Source: Doryteuthis pealeii
Taxonomy: Eukaryota; Mollusca; Cephalopoda; Myopsida; Loliginidae
Direction: 5' to 3'
Length of the DNA stretch: 64,000 bases
Assembly: GCA_023376005.1 (NCBI GenBank)
Contig: CM042141.1
Coordinates: forward strand, 91,743,530-91,807,529
Each line of letters starts with the position of its first letter. Position 1 is the first letter of the stretch. This document shows, piece by piece, positions 43,921 to 55,503 of the stretch. The notes under the pieces were generated by a model, which was not told the origin of the DNA, made no database searches, and saw only the letters and a list, made by a program, of their open reading frames with translations. The position numbers were made by a program, and so were the translations under genes.

Positions 43921-44303
43921 CTTCAAATTTCGACCAATACACAAGTATATACGGTAAGCCAAAGTTTGCTGTTAGGTCATCTCATTATATTTGAATTTCA
44001 ACCTTACAAAATTATTACTCATGTATTGGTCGACCGTAATTTCTTTCAGTGAAATCCTTAATTCATAAAATTAACTTTTGAAGCCAAGGTTTATAATCTT
44101 ACAAATTATCATTCATGTATGTATTTACGCAGATCCCCTCCCCCCAACAAGAACAGGATGCAACACAAGGTCAATTTTTAAGCGGGGTACAGCTGAATTA
44201 AATTCAGAGTTTTCCTTCTTTTAGACTGTTGCCTTACCAAGGCTAAAGAAATGCGAATAAAGTCATCCAACCCAGAATTATCAAGTTTTACAATGTCTTG
44301 GTC
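43921..44303. other. unassigned, with a SINE B remnant
   Basis: GGATGCAACACAAGGTCAAT and AAATTCAGAGTTTTCCTTCT at about 44155-44220 are the reversed 3' part of SINE B, and CCTTACCAAGGCTAAAGA follows. Confidence 0.5.
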
Positions 44304-44311
44304 GACTAAAA

Positions 44312-44652
44312 CAGGGATCACCAAACTTCTTTTCACGGTGGGCCGGATAATTGAAAAAATAACGAGCGCAGGCCACATCACCTGTGTTTTTTCAAACAGT
44401 CGTAACAAATAAAAATTTAGGATCCCGTAAGTAACAAGTGAAATGCTCAAACGCACAAAATTTTGTAACCTACCTACAGTAGTCAAGTCCATGAAGATTT
44501 AGTAAGCTTAACATGATATTTAAATTTAAATGGTATCAGAACATCTTGTGTTCCATACGTTTTAACAAACAAATTCAAGTACCGTTGGCAGGCTTGATAA
44601 AATGCCTTCGAGGGCCGGATCCGACCCGCGGGCCGTAGTTTTGTGACACCTG
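44312..44652. mobile_element. non-autonomous hAT-like DNA transposon, copy 2
   Basis: A 341-bp element flanked by perfect 8-bp duplications GACTAAAA (44304-44311 and 44653-44660). Ends CAGGGATCACCAAACTTC and GTTTTGTGACACCTG are imperfect inverted repeats. Subterminal GGTGGGCCGG and GAGGGCCGGATCC are G+C-rich. It is a different family from copy 1. No transposase is encoded. Confidence 0.85.
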
Positions 44653-44660
44653 GACTAAAA

Positions 44661-45084
44661 CATCTGAAGCTGTCGAATTGTGCTTTATGTTACTAAAATA
44701 CTGCAAACCTTTTGAGTCACCCTAGTAATTTAGAAAACGTAAAAATATGCGAGATTTCTTCTTTTTTGAGGAAATTGCTTTTAAGTTAATCATCAAAATT
44801 TCCCCCAGAGATCTAAATGTCTAAAATTAGAAAGTATTTTTAAAAAAAAGAGAAGCAAATACGACCCCCCCAAAAAAAAGTCTATAAATAAAACAGACAT
44901 CAAACTTCCTTTTAAAAATTGGTAACAAAAGCTGAATTGTATTGTAGAGGTCGACTGATATTACACACCATTTCATTAACATGAACCTATCAACATTCGG
45001 AAGTTTGTATGTTGATATCTATATGCAAAAACAAAAGGTTTTTAGCTGATAGGTGTATTCTAGTCTGAGTACAAGGGGGGGTAG
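44661..45084. other. unassigned AT-rich stretch
   Basis: Nothing recognised. Confidence 0.5.
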
Positions 45085-45109
45085 AGATAGAGATAGATAG
45101 AGATAGATA

Positions 45110-45174
<65 letters not shown>

Positions 45175-45178
45175 AAAG
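45085..45178. repeat. (GATA)n then (GA)n microsatellite
   Basis: GATA-type followed by GA repeats. Confidence 0.95.
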
Positions 45179-46010
45179 GATGTATAGAAACATTTGTTGC
45201 GATTCTTGTCGACATTTTTAAGGTTTATGTCTCTTATTGGTAAATCCAGTGGTAGAAAAAGTGTGCAGTCTCAGTAGTAGAAAGTCCAGTTGTATTCCTT
45301 GCAATCCTAAACATTTCAGACGAATGCCACTTTTTAGACTCCTGTCATTGTATGAATGAATATCTGTACATAGATGGAGGTTATATAGATATAGCTTTTT
45401 ACGATAGTCCCTCTCTCGGTTAAAAAAAAATGAGATCGAACAACTAACAGAAGCAAGATAGTCGGCAACAAATCAAACTGCAGTCCAATAGGATGTGAGG
45501 AATGGTCGTCCGCTGGTTGTTTTTTTTTTTCATTTGGGAGATTTCCTTCTCCTAGATGTGTCGCCTTCACAACGGCTTACCGGGCGCCTTCTGCCCCCTT
45601 ACGTAATTTACCCATGACTGGGACTGAAATTGCTGGGCACCATAGCGTATTCCACACACGTACCACAGTTGACAGTACCTAAGATCCTCTGTAGGTTTCT
45701 GTCAGGGTTACCCCACCCTTAACCTTTGGTTCGTTATTGTCTGTTGAGAGAATATTTTCTTTCTTAAGAGTCCCTAAAATCAATGTCTTTCCACTTTGAA
45801 TTATTTATTTCAAAAATACATACATACATACATACATGAAAAAATGGACTCTCTCGTCGGTTTTCGACGCATGAGTGTTCATTCGGTGAACAAGCCACAC
45901 GGTGATTTGTTTATAGTAGTAATGGCTTGTGTTGCACCATCTGCACTTTTTGGCACAGTCGATAGGAAAAAATTGGTGCACAAGGAATGCTACAAACCCA
46001 ATCAACGACT
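45179..46010. other. unassigned, with a diverged SINE B piece
   Basis: TTCCTTCTCCTAGATGTG and AATTTACCCATGACTGG at about 45545-45620 resemble the reversed SINE B body. A CATA run lies near 45817. Short opposed frames near 45800-46070 are not supported as genes. Confidence 0.45.
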
Positions 46011-46243
46011 GACCTCAGGTTTTTCAAATTCAGAGTTTTTCCTTCTCATAGACTGGTTACCTATCCAAGGTTAAAGAGCGCAATCTGCCCTACTTTTTTA
46101 CCCATAGCTGGAGGGAGAATATATGGATTTATACCTTTCGAAAGGGTATTAGCGCTATGTGAAATGCAAACAGCTTTGTCTAGGATTTGAACTCGGGTCG
46201 ACAAGTCCATTTCCTACAACTCTAACCATTATGCCACGCGCCT
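46011..46243 (-). mobile_element. SINE B copy, with head
   Basis: Reversed body AGAGTTTTTCCTTCTCATAG, CCCATAGCTGGAGGGAGAAT and TTAGCGCTATGTGAAATGCA. B-box region ATTTGAACTCGGGTCGAC, head CTCTAACCATTATGCCACGC. Confidence 0.85.
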
Positions 46244-46470
46244 CAATACATACATACATACATACACACATACATACATACATACATACCAACTACTCTT
46301 TATATATGTATAGATGGGAAGAGGGTTAAAGTTAAGTATCAGTGATAAAACGCACTTAAGAGAATAGGGGAAAAAGATTCTCTTCTTACAAAACAGAAGG
46401 ATACTTAATGTAAGGATGTTAACACATGGCTCAGCTATAAATTGTGTGTGTGTGTGTGTGTGTGTGTGTA
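46244..46470. repeat. (CATA)n, unassigned interval, (TG)n
   Basis: CATA run at about 46247-46288 and TG run at about 46441-46468, with non-repetitive sequence between. Confidence 0.85.
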
Positions 46471-46724
46471 CAGCAATTTAGAGGAAGAGAAAATAAGCAA
46501 ATATTTTCTTAAACTCCCACCAGGCCAGATTAATACAAGGCCATTTTAACGCGGGGAACCACACACAACCGAATTTCATGCAGTGGTCAGTACAATAACT
46601 GCGTGAAACCCTTCTGCATTCCCCTTTTTGAGAATCTCAGGCACCGAGCAATAAACCCGGCCCTCACCTGGTGTCACGCTATTAATTAATATCCTACTGG
46701 TCCAGAAGTAAATAACGATAAGTG
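46471..46724. other. unassigned stretch
   Basis: Contains AATAAACCCGGCCCTCACCT near 46650, possibly a SINE D scrap. Confidence 0.35.
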
Positions 46725-46965
46725 CACCTGGTGTGGTGTAATGTTTAGCAAGCTTGATTTTCAGACAATTACTAGTGAGTTATACACTCACTGGGTGCCC
46801 CTTACTTCTGGCCTTGTGTCACAACTGAGCAAAGATTAGTAAATAACTATAAGCGCACCTCGCGTGGTGCAATGGTTAACAAGCCAGACTGACAGCTTAG
46901 TACAAAACTATATACATTCATCAACCCCTCCGTACGAGCAGTATGTGACACTAGGGTAATCTCTT
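46725..46965 (+). mobile_element. two SINE C copies in tandem
   Basis: Heads TGGTGTGGTGTAATGTTTAG (46729) and CGCGTGGTGCAATGGTTAAC (46861). The first copy has body CCTTGTGTCACAACTGAGCA followed by AGTAAATAACTATAAGCG, leading directly into the second. Confidence 0.7.
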
Positions 46966-47206
46966 AAGCGGAGTTTAACAGGTTTGAATTCAGAGTTTTC
47001 CTTCTCCTAGACTAGTTACCTAGACACGATTAAAGAGCCCAGTCTGCCTTACGATTTACCCATAGCTGGAGGGAAAGTAGTTGGATGCATGCCTTACCCA
47101 AGTGTATTAGCGCTATGTGAAATGTAAACAGTCTCGTCCAGGAATTGAACACGGGTCGACGAGTCCATTTCCTACGCCTCTAACCATTACACCACACGAA
47201 TCCATA
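46966..47206 (-). mobile_element. SINE B copy, with head
   Basis: Reversed full body: AGAGTTTTCCTTCTCCTAGA, CCCATAGCTGGAGGGAAAGT and TTAGCGCTATGTGAAATGTA. B-box region GAATTGAACACGGGTCGAC, A-box region CTCTAACCATTACACCACAC. Confidence 0.85.
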
Positions 47207-47214
47207 GTGCATAA

Positions 47215-47330
47215 CTTTAGGAACATAATGGTTAGTATACTCGACTGGTAGATCATTATTAGTGAGTTCTAGTCTCACTGGGTGCCCCATTACTCCCAGC
47301 TTTGTCCCACAACTAAGCAAAGCTAGATCA
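47215..47330 (+). mobile_element. SINE C copy
   Basis: ACATAATGGTTAGTATACTC head, GTGAGTTCTAGTCTCACTGG and CTTTGTCCCACAACTAAGCA body. Confidence 0.65.
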
Positions 47331-47388
47331 GCACACCATTGTTCGTGAATTCAGTTCTCACTAAGCCTATTAAATAACTACGAACAGA

Positions 47389-47611
47389 ACCTGCGGATAT
47401 ATCACGGTACGATAATTTGATTATTACAACGTTTGATATGTTTACTTAAGAGCTATTGAAAAATAGTTCAATATGTAAAAAGTATAATAATCTTGATTTA
47501 ACTCTCTCTTTCTCTCTCACTCCTTTTTCTTTTCTTCTTTTCATCATCGATTGAAACAGATTAGCGTTATTGTTTTCGCGTTCTCACCCCCTATCTATCT
47601 TTCTCCTACCC

Positions 47612-47643
<32 letters not shown>

Positions 47644-47895
47644 TTTTATTATATTTTTTTCTGTGTAGCATGTCCTTTCTCTATAATAAAAACGGAATGA
47701 TCCATTATTTAGCTGAGCTGACGGCACTCATAAGAAATAAGAATTTGGTGGATAAACAACACCAGATAATGAGTATTTACATTTTTGCATTTTATCTTGT
47801 ACGATTTGGACTATCTCATTTTTAACCAGAGGGTGTTGCAAGCTGATAACGGACGGAAGATTAAGGAACATCAGTATTATCTATTAAATAATGAT
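47389..47895 (+). repeat. family F copy
   Basis: Same order of motifs as 33070-33620, from AACCTGCGGATATATCACGG to AACCAGAGGGTGTTGCAAGC and GGAAGATTAAGGAACATC. It includes a CTTT run at 47620-47645. Confidence 0.75.
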
Positions 47896-48021
47896 GACTG
47901 CGACTAAGTCCATTTCTCTCAAGTCTCAGACAAAATAGAAGACGGAGTGGGAAAATATTTAGCATTTATGCAAAACGGAAAATATGAGGACATACTTGAA
48001 ATACAGAATGCGAACATCTCT

Positions 48022-48335
48022 TATTATAATGGAGATTGTGTGTTTGTCTGTAACCGAAATTATATCACTACTCAAGTTACAATTCCCTAAGTTATTTACG
48101 TCACATTCTCCATGATGTTATTTTTTATTTAAACCTCAATTATTAACAAAATTGATTTATATTATTAATAGTGTTGTTCATATCTACATAAAAATAACAT
48201 GCAGTTGTATTTATATATACAACAAAATAGTGGTTTACAGTGTGAACGGAAAGGTTAATTTGCATATTGATATAAAAAATACATTTTAATAAATATATGC
48301 TTAGTATTATTGATTTCTAGTTGTTTGGTTTTATC
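48022..48335 (+). mobile_element. family G relative
   Basis: Starts ATAATGGAGATTGTGTGTTT, then GTCTGTAACCGAAATTA and TTACGTCACATTCTCC. Similarity to the other G copies fades after the first 100 bp. Confidence 0.45.
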
Positions 48336-49473
48336 TTAATGGGCATCAGCAAAGATCTCAGGGACAAATCTTAAAAGGAATCCATTAACAAGAAGAAATA
48401 ACTGTAATTTTATTCTTTACTTCCTACTTTAACTAAATAGTTAAATTAGGAAAATTTAGCAATGAAAGACGGGAGTGAAGGAAGAGTAAGTTTCAGCTAT
48501 TCTATCTTTCGATTATATCCCCCTCTGCTTTATATCTTATTATCTGCATTCGTATTTAGTTTCTGTTATATCGCGAGGTGGAAAGATACACAGATGAATG
48601 GTGTGCTTAAAACATTTATCAAGCACCAGCATCCGGTGCTGAACGGATACATACAAACACAGAACAAATAAGTACAAAAAATTAACAAGACAAACTCACA
48701 CTAAAAAAGAAGGGTCCGTTCGGTATAGCCAACGCAGGAAAATCATTCTGAATATTATTCAGTTAGTTAATCTACTTTAATCGTAGGCTATTTTATGGCT
48801 ATGGGCCAGTCCATCTGGTAGAGTGCTGAAGGGGTGATACCTACTCTACAACAGTTTCATTAGTCTTTCTAATTTAATATAATGTTTTATTACATTAAAA
48901 CTTAAATACTTGCAACCGGATGGTGCATATATTTGTTAGTTGGATTAAGTTAGAAAAACTAAACAAAACTAAAACTGAAAATTACTCAATTTAAAAGCAC
49001 AAAATGCATAATAAGTATTTAGTTGAATAATATGATTCAAGTATTTGGTTATTGCATCACATTAAATGAAATTACAAAGCCAAATCAGTTAACTAGATGA
49101 CCTTTTTCTTTAAACAAACATCGCATTGATTTCATTTTTAAGTCAGCTCATTAAAATTACATCAAAGTCAGCATTTTCACGAATCTAAATAAACGTGGCT
49201 AAAGAATTTTGAACTATTGACTATCTACTTATGACGAAATAGACTGAACGATATTTGATCTTTCAATTCGTTTGTATGAATGCTGAATTTATTAAAAGAA
49301 ACCTTTCGAAAGAAATTACTCTTACCATTTTATGAGTTAGAAAAACTTATAATGAAAAACAGGGTTAAGGAAACTTGCTAACATATACTTTTCATCTGAA
49401 AAAAAAAAGGTAAACATTTGATCTGTCTGTTCGTCAGACAAATAACCATTTTTCGAGCTAGAAAAACTTAGTT
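48336..49473. other. unassigned AT-rich stretch
   Basis: A 69-codon frame at 48462-48671 has no recognised domain. Nothing else was seen. Confidence 0.45.
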
Positions 49474-49865
49474 TGGTTTGGTTTGGTTTGTTTTACGGCA
49501 TATCAACCTCGGAGGGTCATTTAATGCCGACAAAGTTGTGAAATAAATTCATTCTTAATGGATAATACAATTTTGTTTATAAACTCATGTTTTTCTATTC
49601 AACCCATAGATGGTACCCTAACAGGTACTACCACTCCGGGTTAGAGTGGACCAGGGAGCAATGGTGATGAAGGGGTGCTCCACATTCCCCAAACCTCCAG
49701 AACTGTAACCTTACCATCAGATAGAGTTTAACGTCATTCCCAGGACATGTAGACCCTCAGCCACCGCCTTCTAGCACCCATATGATAAGAAGTATTGGGG
49801 GTTGCCATGAGGGCAATAGGGCTGGGGCAATCATATAGGTGTTAGGGATTGACGTGACCTTGGCC
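49474..49865 (-). mobile_element. family A copy
   Basis: GGTTTGGTTTGGTTTGTTTT and ACGGCATATCAACCTC (reversed tail), then ACTACCACTCCGGGTTAGAG, CCAGGGAGCAATGGTGATGA, a TAACGTCATTCCCAGGAC end, and G+C-richer extension to about 49862. It reaches further into the family than most copies. Confidence 0.7.
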
Positions 49866-50009
49866 TCATCTCTATTGTGTTAATAAACATATAATGCTTA
49901 TATATTTATCCTAGGTTAAAGAATGAATAGAAAATATCATAATAAAAATTATAGTTAAATAAACTTGCTACCACATACTTTTCATTTGTTTCCTCGTTTG
50001 GAGGTTCTA

Positions 50010-50262
50010 CATATTTACCCATCTGCATCAGGGGCAGGATGTAAGTTAATATTTAAGCGGAATAAAGTTGGTTTCAGTTTTCTTTCTCCTAGACTGGTTG
50101 CCATGCCAAGGCTAAAAATCCAGTCTGCCCTAAAATTTAATTATAGCCGGAAGAAGAATAAATGAATTAATGTCCTTTCCAAGGGCATTAGCGCTAAGGG
50201 AAAGACAAACAGCCACGTCAAGGTATTTTCAAGTCGATTAAAAAAAGACCTATTATTTGACA
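50010..50262 (-). mobile_element. SINE B copy
   Basis: Reversed body: GGCAGGATGTAAGTTAAT, TTCTTTCTCCTAGACTGG and TTAGCGCTAAGGGAAAGACA. The head is degraded. Confidence 0.7.
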
Positions 50263-50439
50263 AATTGTATCCCAACCACAATGGGGAGGGTTGCTTAGCC
50301 ATGAAATTTAGGTCGTAACCTGCTACTCTTTCGGTAACTAACTGACTGACTCTCTTAAAAAATCCCCATGTCTCGTATCCCACCGTCTCTCGCACCTACA
50401 GCGAGATTTCACGTGATTTGACTTTTGTTGACGGAACCA

Positions 50440-50612
50440 GGGTTAAATAGCCCAGTCTGTCCTACCATTTACCCATAGCTGGAGGGAGAATAGTTGGATT
50501 CATAACTTTCCCTAGGGTATTAGCACTATATGGACTGTGGCTTCGTCCAGGAATTGAACTCGGATCAACGAGTCCATTTCCTACTACTCTAACCATTACA
50601 CCACCGCACTCT
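50440..50612 (-). mobile_element. SINE B copy, head half
   Basis: CCCATAGCTGGAGGGAGAAT, GAATTGAACTCGGATCAACG and CTCTAACCATTACACCACCG. Confidence 0.8.
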
Positions 50613-50977
50613 CCTTAAGCTGGTTAAGTTTTAAAATGACTGTTTCCTCAAGATGCGTTATGGTGAACAAGAAGTGTTTTTATTTATTTATTTATTCATT
50701 TTTACTTATATTGCTGCGAGTGGATTGGCGAATTAATTTCTACAATTTCTATTTGTCTTGAGTTTGAAGTGGTTTTCTTTTTAAGGGAATTATGATTAAC
50801 GAGCCTCACATTGAAGAGAACGGATTTTGTAATTTATACGCTGAAACTTTCTATGCTTTTTCTCTTTTTATCATGTTTATCATTAACTACTGATTAAATG
50901 TAGATGCTCTATTCTATTTTATATTCTAATCAACGCCCCGAAAATCATTAGAAAAAAAGGAATGGGTAAATACACTC
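50613..50977. other. unassigned AT-rich stretch
   Basis: Includes a short TTTA run near 50680. Nothing else was seen. Confidence 0.5.
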
Positions 50978-51440
50978 TTACGAAAATGAAACGTATGACA
51001 TTCTCTGGGACTTCGAGATAAAGACGGATCACCCTATCCCAGCCATGAGACAAGACCTAGTGTTGATTAACAAAAAAAAAAAAAAAAGAAAAAAAGAAAA
51101 GAAAAAGAGAACGTGCCAACTGGTGGACTTTGCGGTTCCAGCAGATCACAGGGTGAAGTTAAAAGAAAACGAAAAGATGGACAAATATCTGGACCTTGCC
51201 ACAGAATTGAAAAAGCTGTGGAATATGAAGGTGGAAGTAATACAAATTGTAGTTGATGCACTAGAAGTGGTCCCAAATATCTTGGAAAAAAGACTGGAGG
51301 ATCTGGAAAACAGAGGAAGAATTGAGACCATCTAGACTAATGCATTACTGCCATCGGCTATAATACTCAGAAGAGTCCTGGAAACATGAGGAGACTTGCT
51401 GTCTCTCAGCCTCCAGTGAACCATCAGCTACAGCAGGTGT
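50978..51440 (+). mobile_element. R4/Dong-like LINE, 3' end (copy a)
   Basis: Encodes the C-terminal restriction-like endonuclease region: ILWDFEIKTDHP, QDLVLINKK (family motif PDLV with Pro replaced by Gln), VDFAVPADHRVKLKENEK, LKKLWNMKVE, and an RRVLET end with stop. An insertion of Lys codons from an A-rich run separates two endonuclease motifs. 5'-truncated. Confidence 0.8.
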
Positions 51441-51539
51441 GAAAACCTCGATAATAACAAGAAGATAACTTGTCATCTCGTGGAATGAGTTTAAAACGTT
51501 TTTAAAAATTGAATACCCAAGCTGTTGACCGTGGGTAGA
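51441..51539. other. short junction
   Basis: Contains GATAATAACAAGAAGATAA, a possible degraded (TAA)n tail of copy a. Confidence 0.4.
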
Positions 51540-51783
51540 AACCTGTGATGTTTATTTTCAGGTCTAATCTGGCGCGGAGTGGTAGTATCACCAGTCCTAT
51601 CTATGGATTAAATAGATAAAAAAAAACGAGTTAAAAAACGTATTTAAAAAAAATGAGTAAAAAAGAATTTGTATACCCAACAAGAATGAATAAGAATAAA
51701 AAAAATATTCGGCATAAAATAACCCAAAAGTCGACATGCCATAAAAATCCAACCAACCAACCAACCAACCAACCAACCAACCA
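51540..51783 (+). mobile_element. family A copy, left arm of a head-to-head pair
   Basis: Body GGAGTGGTAGTATCACCAGT and CTATGGATTAAATAGATAAA, then TCGGCATAAAATAACCCAAA and a long AACC tail (about 51750-51783). Confidence 0.8.
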
Positions 51784-51828
51784 TTTTTAATTTCTTAGAA
51801 AAATAAAAAAATAAATACTCATTTGCTG

Positions 51829-52080
51829 GTTGGTTGGTTGGTTGGTTGGATTTACGGCATGTCAACCTTTGTTGGGTTATTTTTATTAACACCAAATTTT
51901 TTAAACGTATTTTTTAAAACTCATGTTTTCTATTTAACTTATTGATGGAACCCTAACAGATATTACTAGGTGAAACTGGGAGTAATGTTGATGAAGGGGT
52001 ACTCCACACTCGCCAGAGCTCCAGAACTAGAAATCCACCATTAGATGCAGTTTAATGTCATGCCGAGGACACATCATTTT
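51829..52080 (-). mobile_element. family A copy, right arm of the pair
   Basis: GGTTGGTTGGTTGGTTGGAT, ACGGCATGTCAACCTTTGTT, then the reversed body ending TTTAATGTCATGCCGAGGAC. With 51540-51783 it forms a long inverted repeat whose tails face each other across about 45 bp. Confidence 0.8.
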
Positions 52081-53422
52081 TCATTCTATAATAACATTAT
52101 TATTCGCCTTAGCTACCAGACAGCAAAACAGTAATGTTCAAATTCTGAAATCAAAAGAACTTATTTTTCATTATTTTGGTCCTTTTTATGAACGTATTTC
52201 AAATAGACTAATCAATTATAATGTTTAAAATATAACAGGAGTCTGACCGGAAGGCAAACATGCAACCATGCACGAGAATTATATAAAATTATTATAAAGA
52301 CAGATATGTTCTTTCGATTTCAACATTTGCAAATTTTCTGACCGGTTCACCGCCTGATGACGAAAGCGAGTAATGTGTTTTGATGGCATGACGACACGTG
52401 ATTCATACATTTATTTAAAGAAATTAAAAATGGCGCCTCATCTCATATAATTCCCATGGATTTTTGTATGTGTAGAGATTTGTGTTGAGTAACCAGTATT
52501 CAACTGTGTTGAAAGTTGAATCTGCTTCTAGAATGCAGACTTGGTAGGTGGTTTAAATAGCAGGTTGGGCTATTCCACTTGTGTATCTTGGCCAAGTCCA
52601 TTTCTAGGATTCTCATTGGCAGCTGGGTTTAGTGTGGATACTTTTATCCATATATAATCAACACTCGACGGTGTTCTGGCAGTTTGTACAGAGTGTATTC
52701 AGTTACACAATATCTTTTTTTATCTGGTGACTGGACGCTAGTCACAGCTTTGCTGTGAAGGTGAGTATGATGTTGATTCTACACTATCCATGCCAATATG
52801 CATGCTATTGAGTGATCCTTTCTAATGGTTGTATTCATGTCATTTGTATGCAGCATATTGGCCCCTCTTAAACTTCTTTTCTCACTGACACCTGTAGTCA
52901 CACTTGAACCCCCATTATGGCTCTATCTGTTACCAACTTTATAAAGATTGCTTAGCCACCTACAAAACCATAACAACAGCAAATAAGAACTACAACAAGT
53001 CCGTGTTCCTGTAGTTGCGTCCCCACTCACCAAGGTCCAGTATTAACATTAATAATCTTCATACAATGACTGCTATTTACACAGTAGCATTGCAACCAAT
53101 AAAGCCTTCCTCAGATGATGACTAGGTTCAGGCATAGTTTCAGGACCGAAGCATCATTACCACTAACCCAGAGTGCCCCAGCAGTATCTCACAATACCAC
53201 CAGACTTTTTCGGTTTGATGTCACAATGTAGGACTGCCATATCCACGCTGATGCGGTTAGAGCTTTCTCCTTTTTTATATATTTCCTCTTGTCTGGTGGA
53301 GAAAGTCAATGTCAAATGTTGAAATATTACAAAATGGATAAGCATAGTCAATCATTTTTAGCAGGTAGTGTAGAGTAGTTTAAGATTAACGGTAAAACAG
53401 TGGAAAATTATAGAAAGTTTGA
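52081..53422. other. unassigned stretch with one LTR-like candidate
   Basis: Around 52430-52760 a moderately G+C-rich block holds a TATA-like CCATATATAATC and a TGGTGACTGGACGC phrase that could be a primer-binding site. No second copy in this window confirms it. No gene was seen. Confidence 0.35.
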
Positions 53423-53990
53423 TTGATAGGTCTTGATCGCAGGTTTGTCTGGAACGCAATGTCATCAAACCCTGACCAGACATTCAGCTGCAGCTACTGT
53501 GACCGTGCCTGCCTGTCCCGCATGAGACTTATCAGCCATAAAAATGCCAGCAGTGAACGTGGACCACCTCCTGGTAGATTTTGCAGTCCCAGCAGATCGC
53601 AGGGTGAAGGTGATAGAAAACGGAAAGATAGACAATTATCTGAAAAACAACAACAAACTAAAAAACAAAAAAACAAAACTGTGGAATATGAAGATGAAAG
53701 TTATAACAATTGTAGATAGTGGCTTTGGAACGGTCCTCAAAAGTCTAAAAAAATAGACTGGAACAATTGAAAATCAGAGGAAGGGTCGATTTCATCCAGC
53801 ATTGTTAAGATCGGCTCATATCCGACAATTTTTTTCAATTCTCAGGCAAGGTCCAGTTATTTGTTTATCTTTTTGTTTTCTTTCACCTTTACCTTGTGAT
53901 CGGCTTGAATATTCAGGAGAGTCCTGGAGATCTGAGGAGACTTGTCATTCAGACTCCAGTGAATGGCTATGAGCTAACGATGGTATGGAA
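53423..53990 (+). mobile_element. LINE 3' ends: zinc-finger piece joined to R4/Dong-like copy b
   Basis: At 53450-53545 the reading FSCSYCDRACLSRMRLISHK is a C2H2-like finger of a kind often found at the C-terminus of non-LTR retrotransposon proteins. The frame then changes to VDFAVPADRRVK (53575), LWNMKMKV and IVDSGFG, which is R4/Dong-like copy b. A non-LINE stretch near 53790-53900 follows, and the copy ends GTATGGAAAACTCACAAGGA before (ATT)n. Confidence 0.7.
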
Positions 53991-54004
53991 AACTCACAAG
54001 GAAT

Positions 54005-54008
54005 GAAA

Positions 54009-54066
<58 letters not shown>

Positions 54067-54084
54067 TCTTTTTGAGTTTTCACA

Positions 54085-54117
<33 letters not shown>

Positions 54118-54182
54118 CATTATTATTATTATTATCATCAATAATAATAATAATAATAATAATAATGATAATAATAATAAAA
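54005..54182. repeat. (ATT)n / (AAT)n tract between LINE copies
   Basis: ATT repeats at 54008-54066, a short non-repeat, ATT again, then AAT repeats up to the start of the next LINE copy. The change from ATT to AAT makes the tract partly self-complementary. Confidence 0.95.
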
Positions 54183-55465
54183 CGAAAGTTACAAATACTT
54201 AGGAATTTTAGATGCGGACAATATCATGCAAGCAGAAATGAAAGGAAAAGTTAAAAAAGAATATCTCAGGAGAACTAGAAAACTTCTAGAAACCAAACTT
54301 AACAGCAGAAATCTGATCAAAGGAATCAATACCTGGGCCTTCCCCATTATAAGATACTCAGGACCATTCTTAAAATGGACAAAAGAAGAACTCAGACAGA
54401 TTGACCAAAGGACGAGAAAATTAATGACAATGCACAAGGCTCTCTACCCTAGAGATGATAGAGATAGATTGTATGTGTCAAGAAAGGAAGGGAGAAGAGG
54501 TCTTGCCAATATAGAGGAATGCGTAGAAACCATAATCCAACAACTTGAAGATTACACAAGAAAGAGCAAAGACAAACTACTTATGGCGGCCAACAATAGT
54601 AGGAGCGACAGATGGACAAACAGAAAAACAACAAAGACTAAAAAACAAACATGGGAAGATAAACAACTATATGGACGCTTCAAACAACAAATAGAAGAGG
54701 TTGCACATAAAAAGACTTGGACTTGGTTAAGAAAGGGAAACCCCAAAGAGAAACTGAATCACTTATAATTGCTGCACAAAATAATGCCATAAGGACAAAC
54801 TATATCAAAGCGAAAATTGATAAGACCCAACAAAATAGTAAATGTAGACTTTGCGGTAATAGAGATGAGACTGTAAACCATATACTCTGCGAATGTAGCA
54901 AACTAACACAACGAGAATACAAAACTAGACATGACTGGGTTGGGAAGGTGATCCACTGGGAATTATGCAAAAAATTAAATTTTGACCATACAAAAAAATG
55001 GTATATGCATAAACCAGAATCTATTCTTGAGAACGAAAGGCATAAAATTCTCGGTTATTTTGAAATAAAAACGTATCACCTTATCCCAGCAAGAAGACCA
55101 GACCTAGTATTGATAAACAAAAAAAGGAAGAACTTGTCAACTGGTGGATTTTGCAGTGCCAGCAGATCACAGGGTGAAGCTAAAGGAAAATGAAAAAATG
55201 GACAAATATCTAGACCTTGCCAGAGAACTGGAATATGAAAGTGAAAGTGATACCAATTGTAGTTGGTGCACTTGGAACAGTCCCAAAAGGATTAGAAAAG
55301 GGTTTGGAAAGTTTGGATATCAAAGGAAGGATTGAAACCATTCAGAACACTGCACTGCTGCAATCTGCCAGAATACTCAGAATAGTCCTGGAGACCTGAG
55401 GAGACTTGCTGTCACTCAGACTCCAGTGAAATACTATCAGCTTACACCGGTGTGAAAACTCAAAA
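54183..55465 (+). mobile_element. R4/Dong-like LINE, longest copy (c), 5'-truncated
   Basis: Begins NESYKYLGILDADNIMQ directly after (AAT)n. Order: a post-palm segment with INTWAFPIIRYSGPFLKW and DQRTRKLMTMHKALYPRDD, then RLYVSRKEGRRGLANIEE. A CCHC zinc knuckle (CRLCGNRDETVNHILCEC, near 54840-54900) follows, then HDWVGKVIHWELCKK, the endonuclease motif RRPDLVLINKK, VDFAVPADHRVKLKENEK, and an end at RILRIVLET with TGA at 55397-55399. CCHC plus PD...D endonuclease is the signature of R2/R4-type elements. Frameshifts near 54735, 55130 and 55230 kill it. It ends ACTCAAAAGGAGA before (TAA)n. Confidence 0.85.
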
Positions 55466-55469
55466 GGAG

Positions 55470-55503
<34 letters not shown>
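55466..55503. repeat. (TAA)n between LINE copies c and d
   Basis: Pure TAA/AAT repeats. Confidence 0.95.

Noticed and set aside
48462..48671. 69-codon frame with a GTAAGT word, possible first exon
   Set aside because: No homology, no promoter, and the donor-like word is not preceded by a good exon end. Length is within chance.
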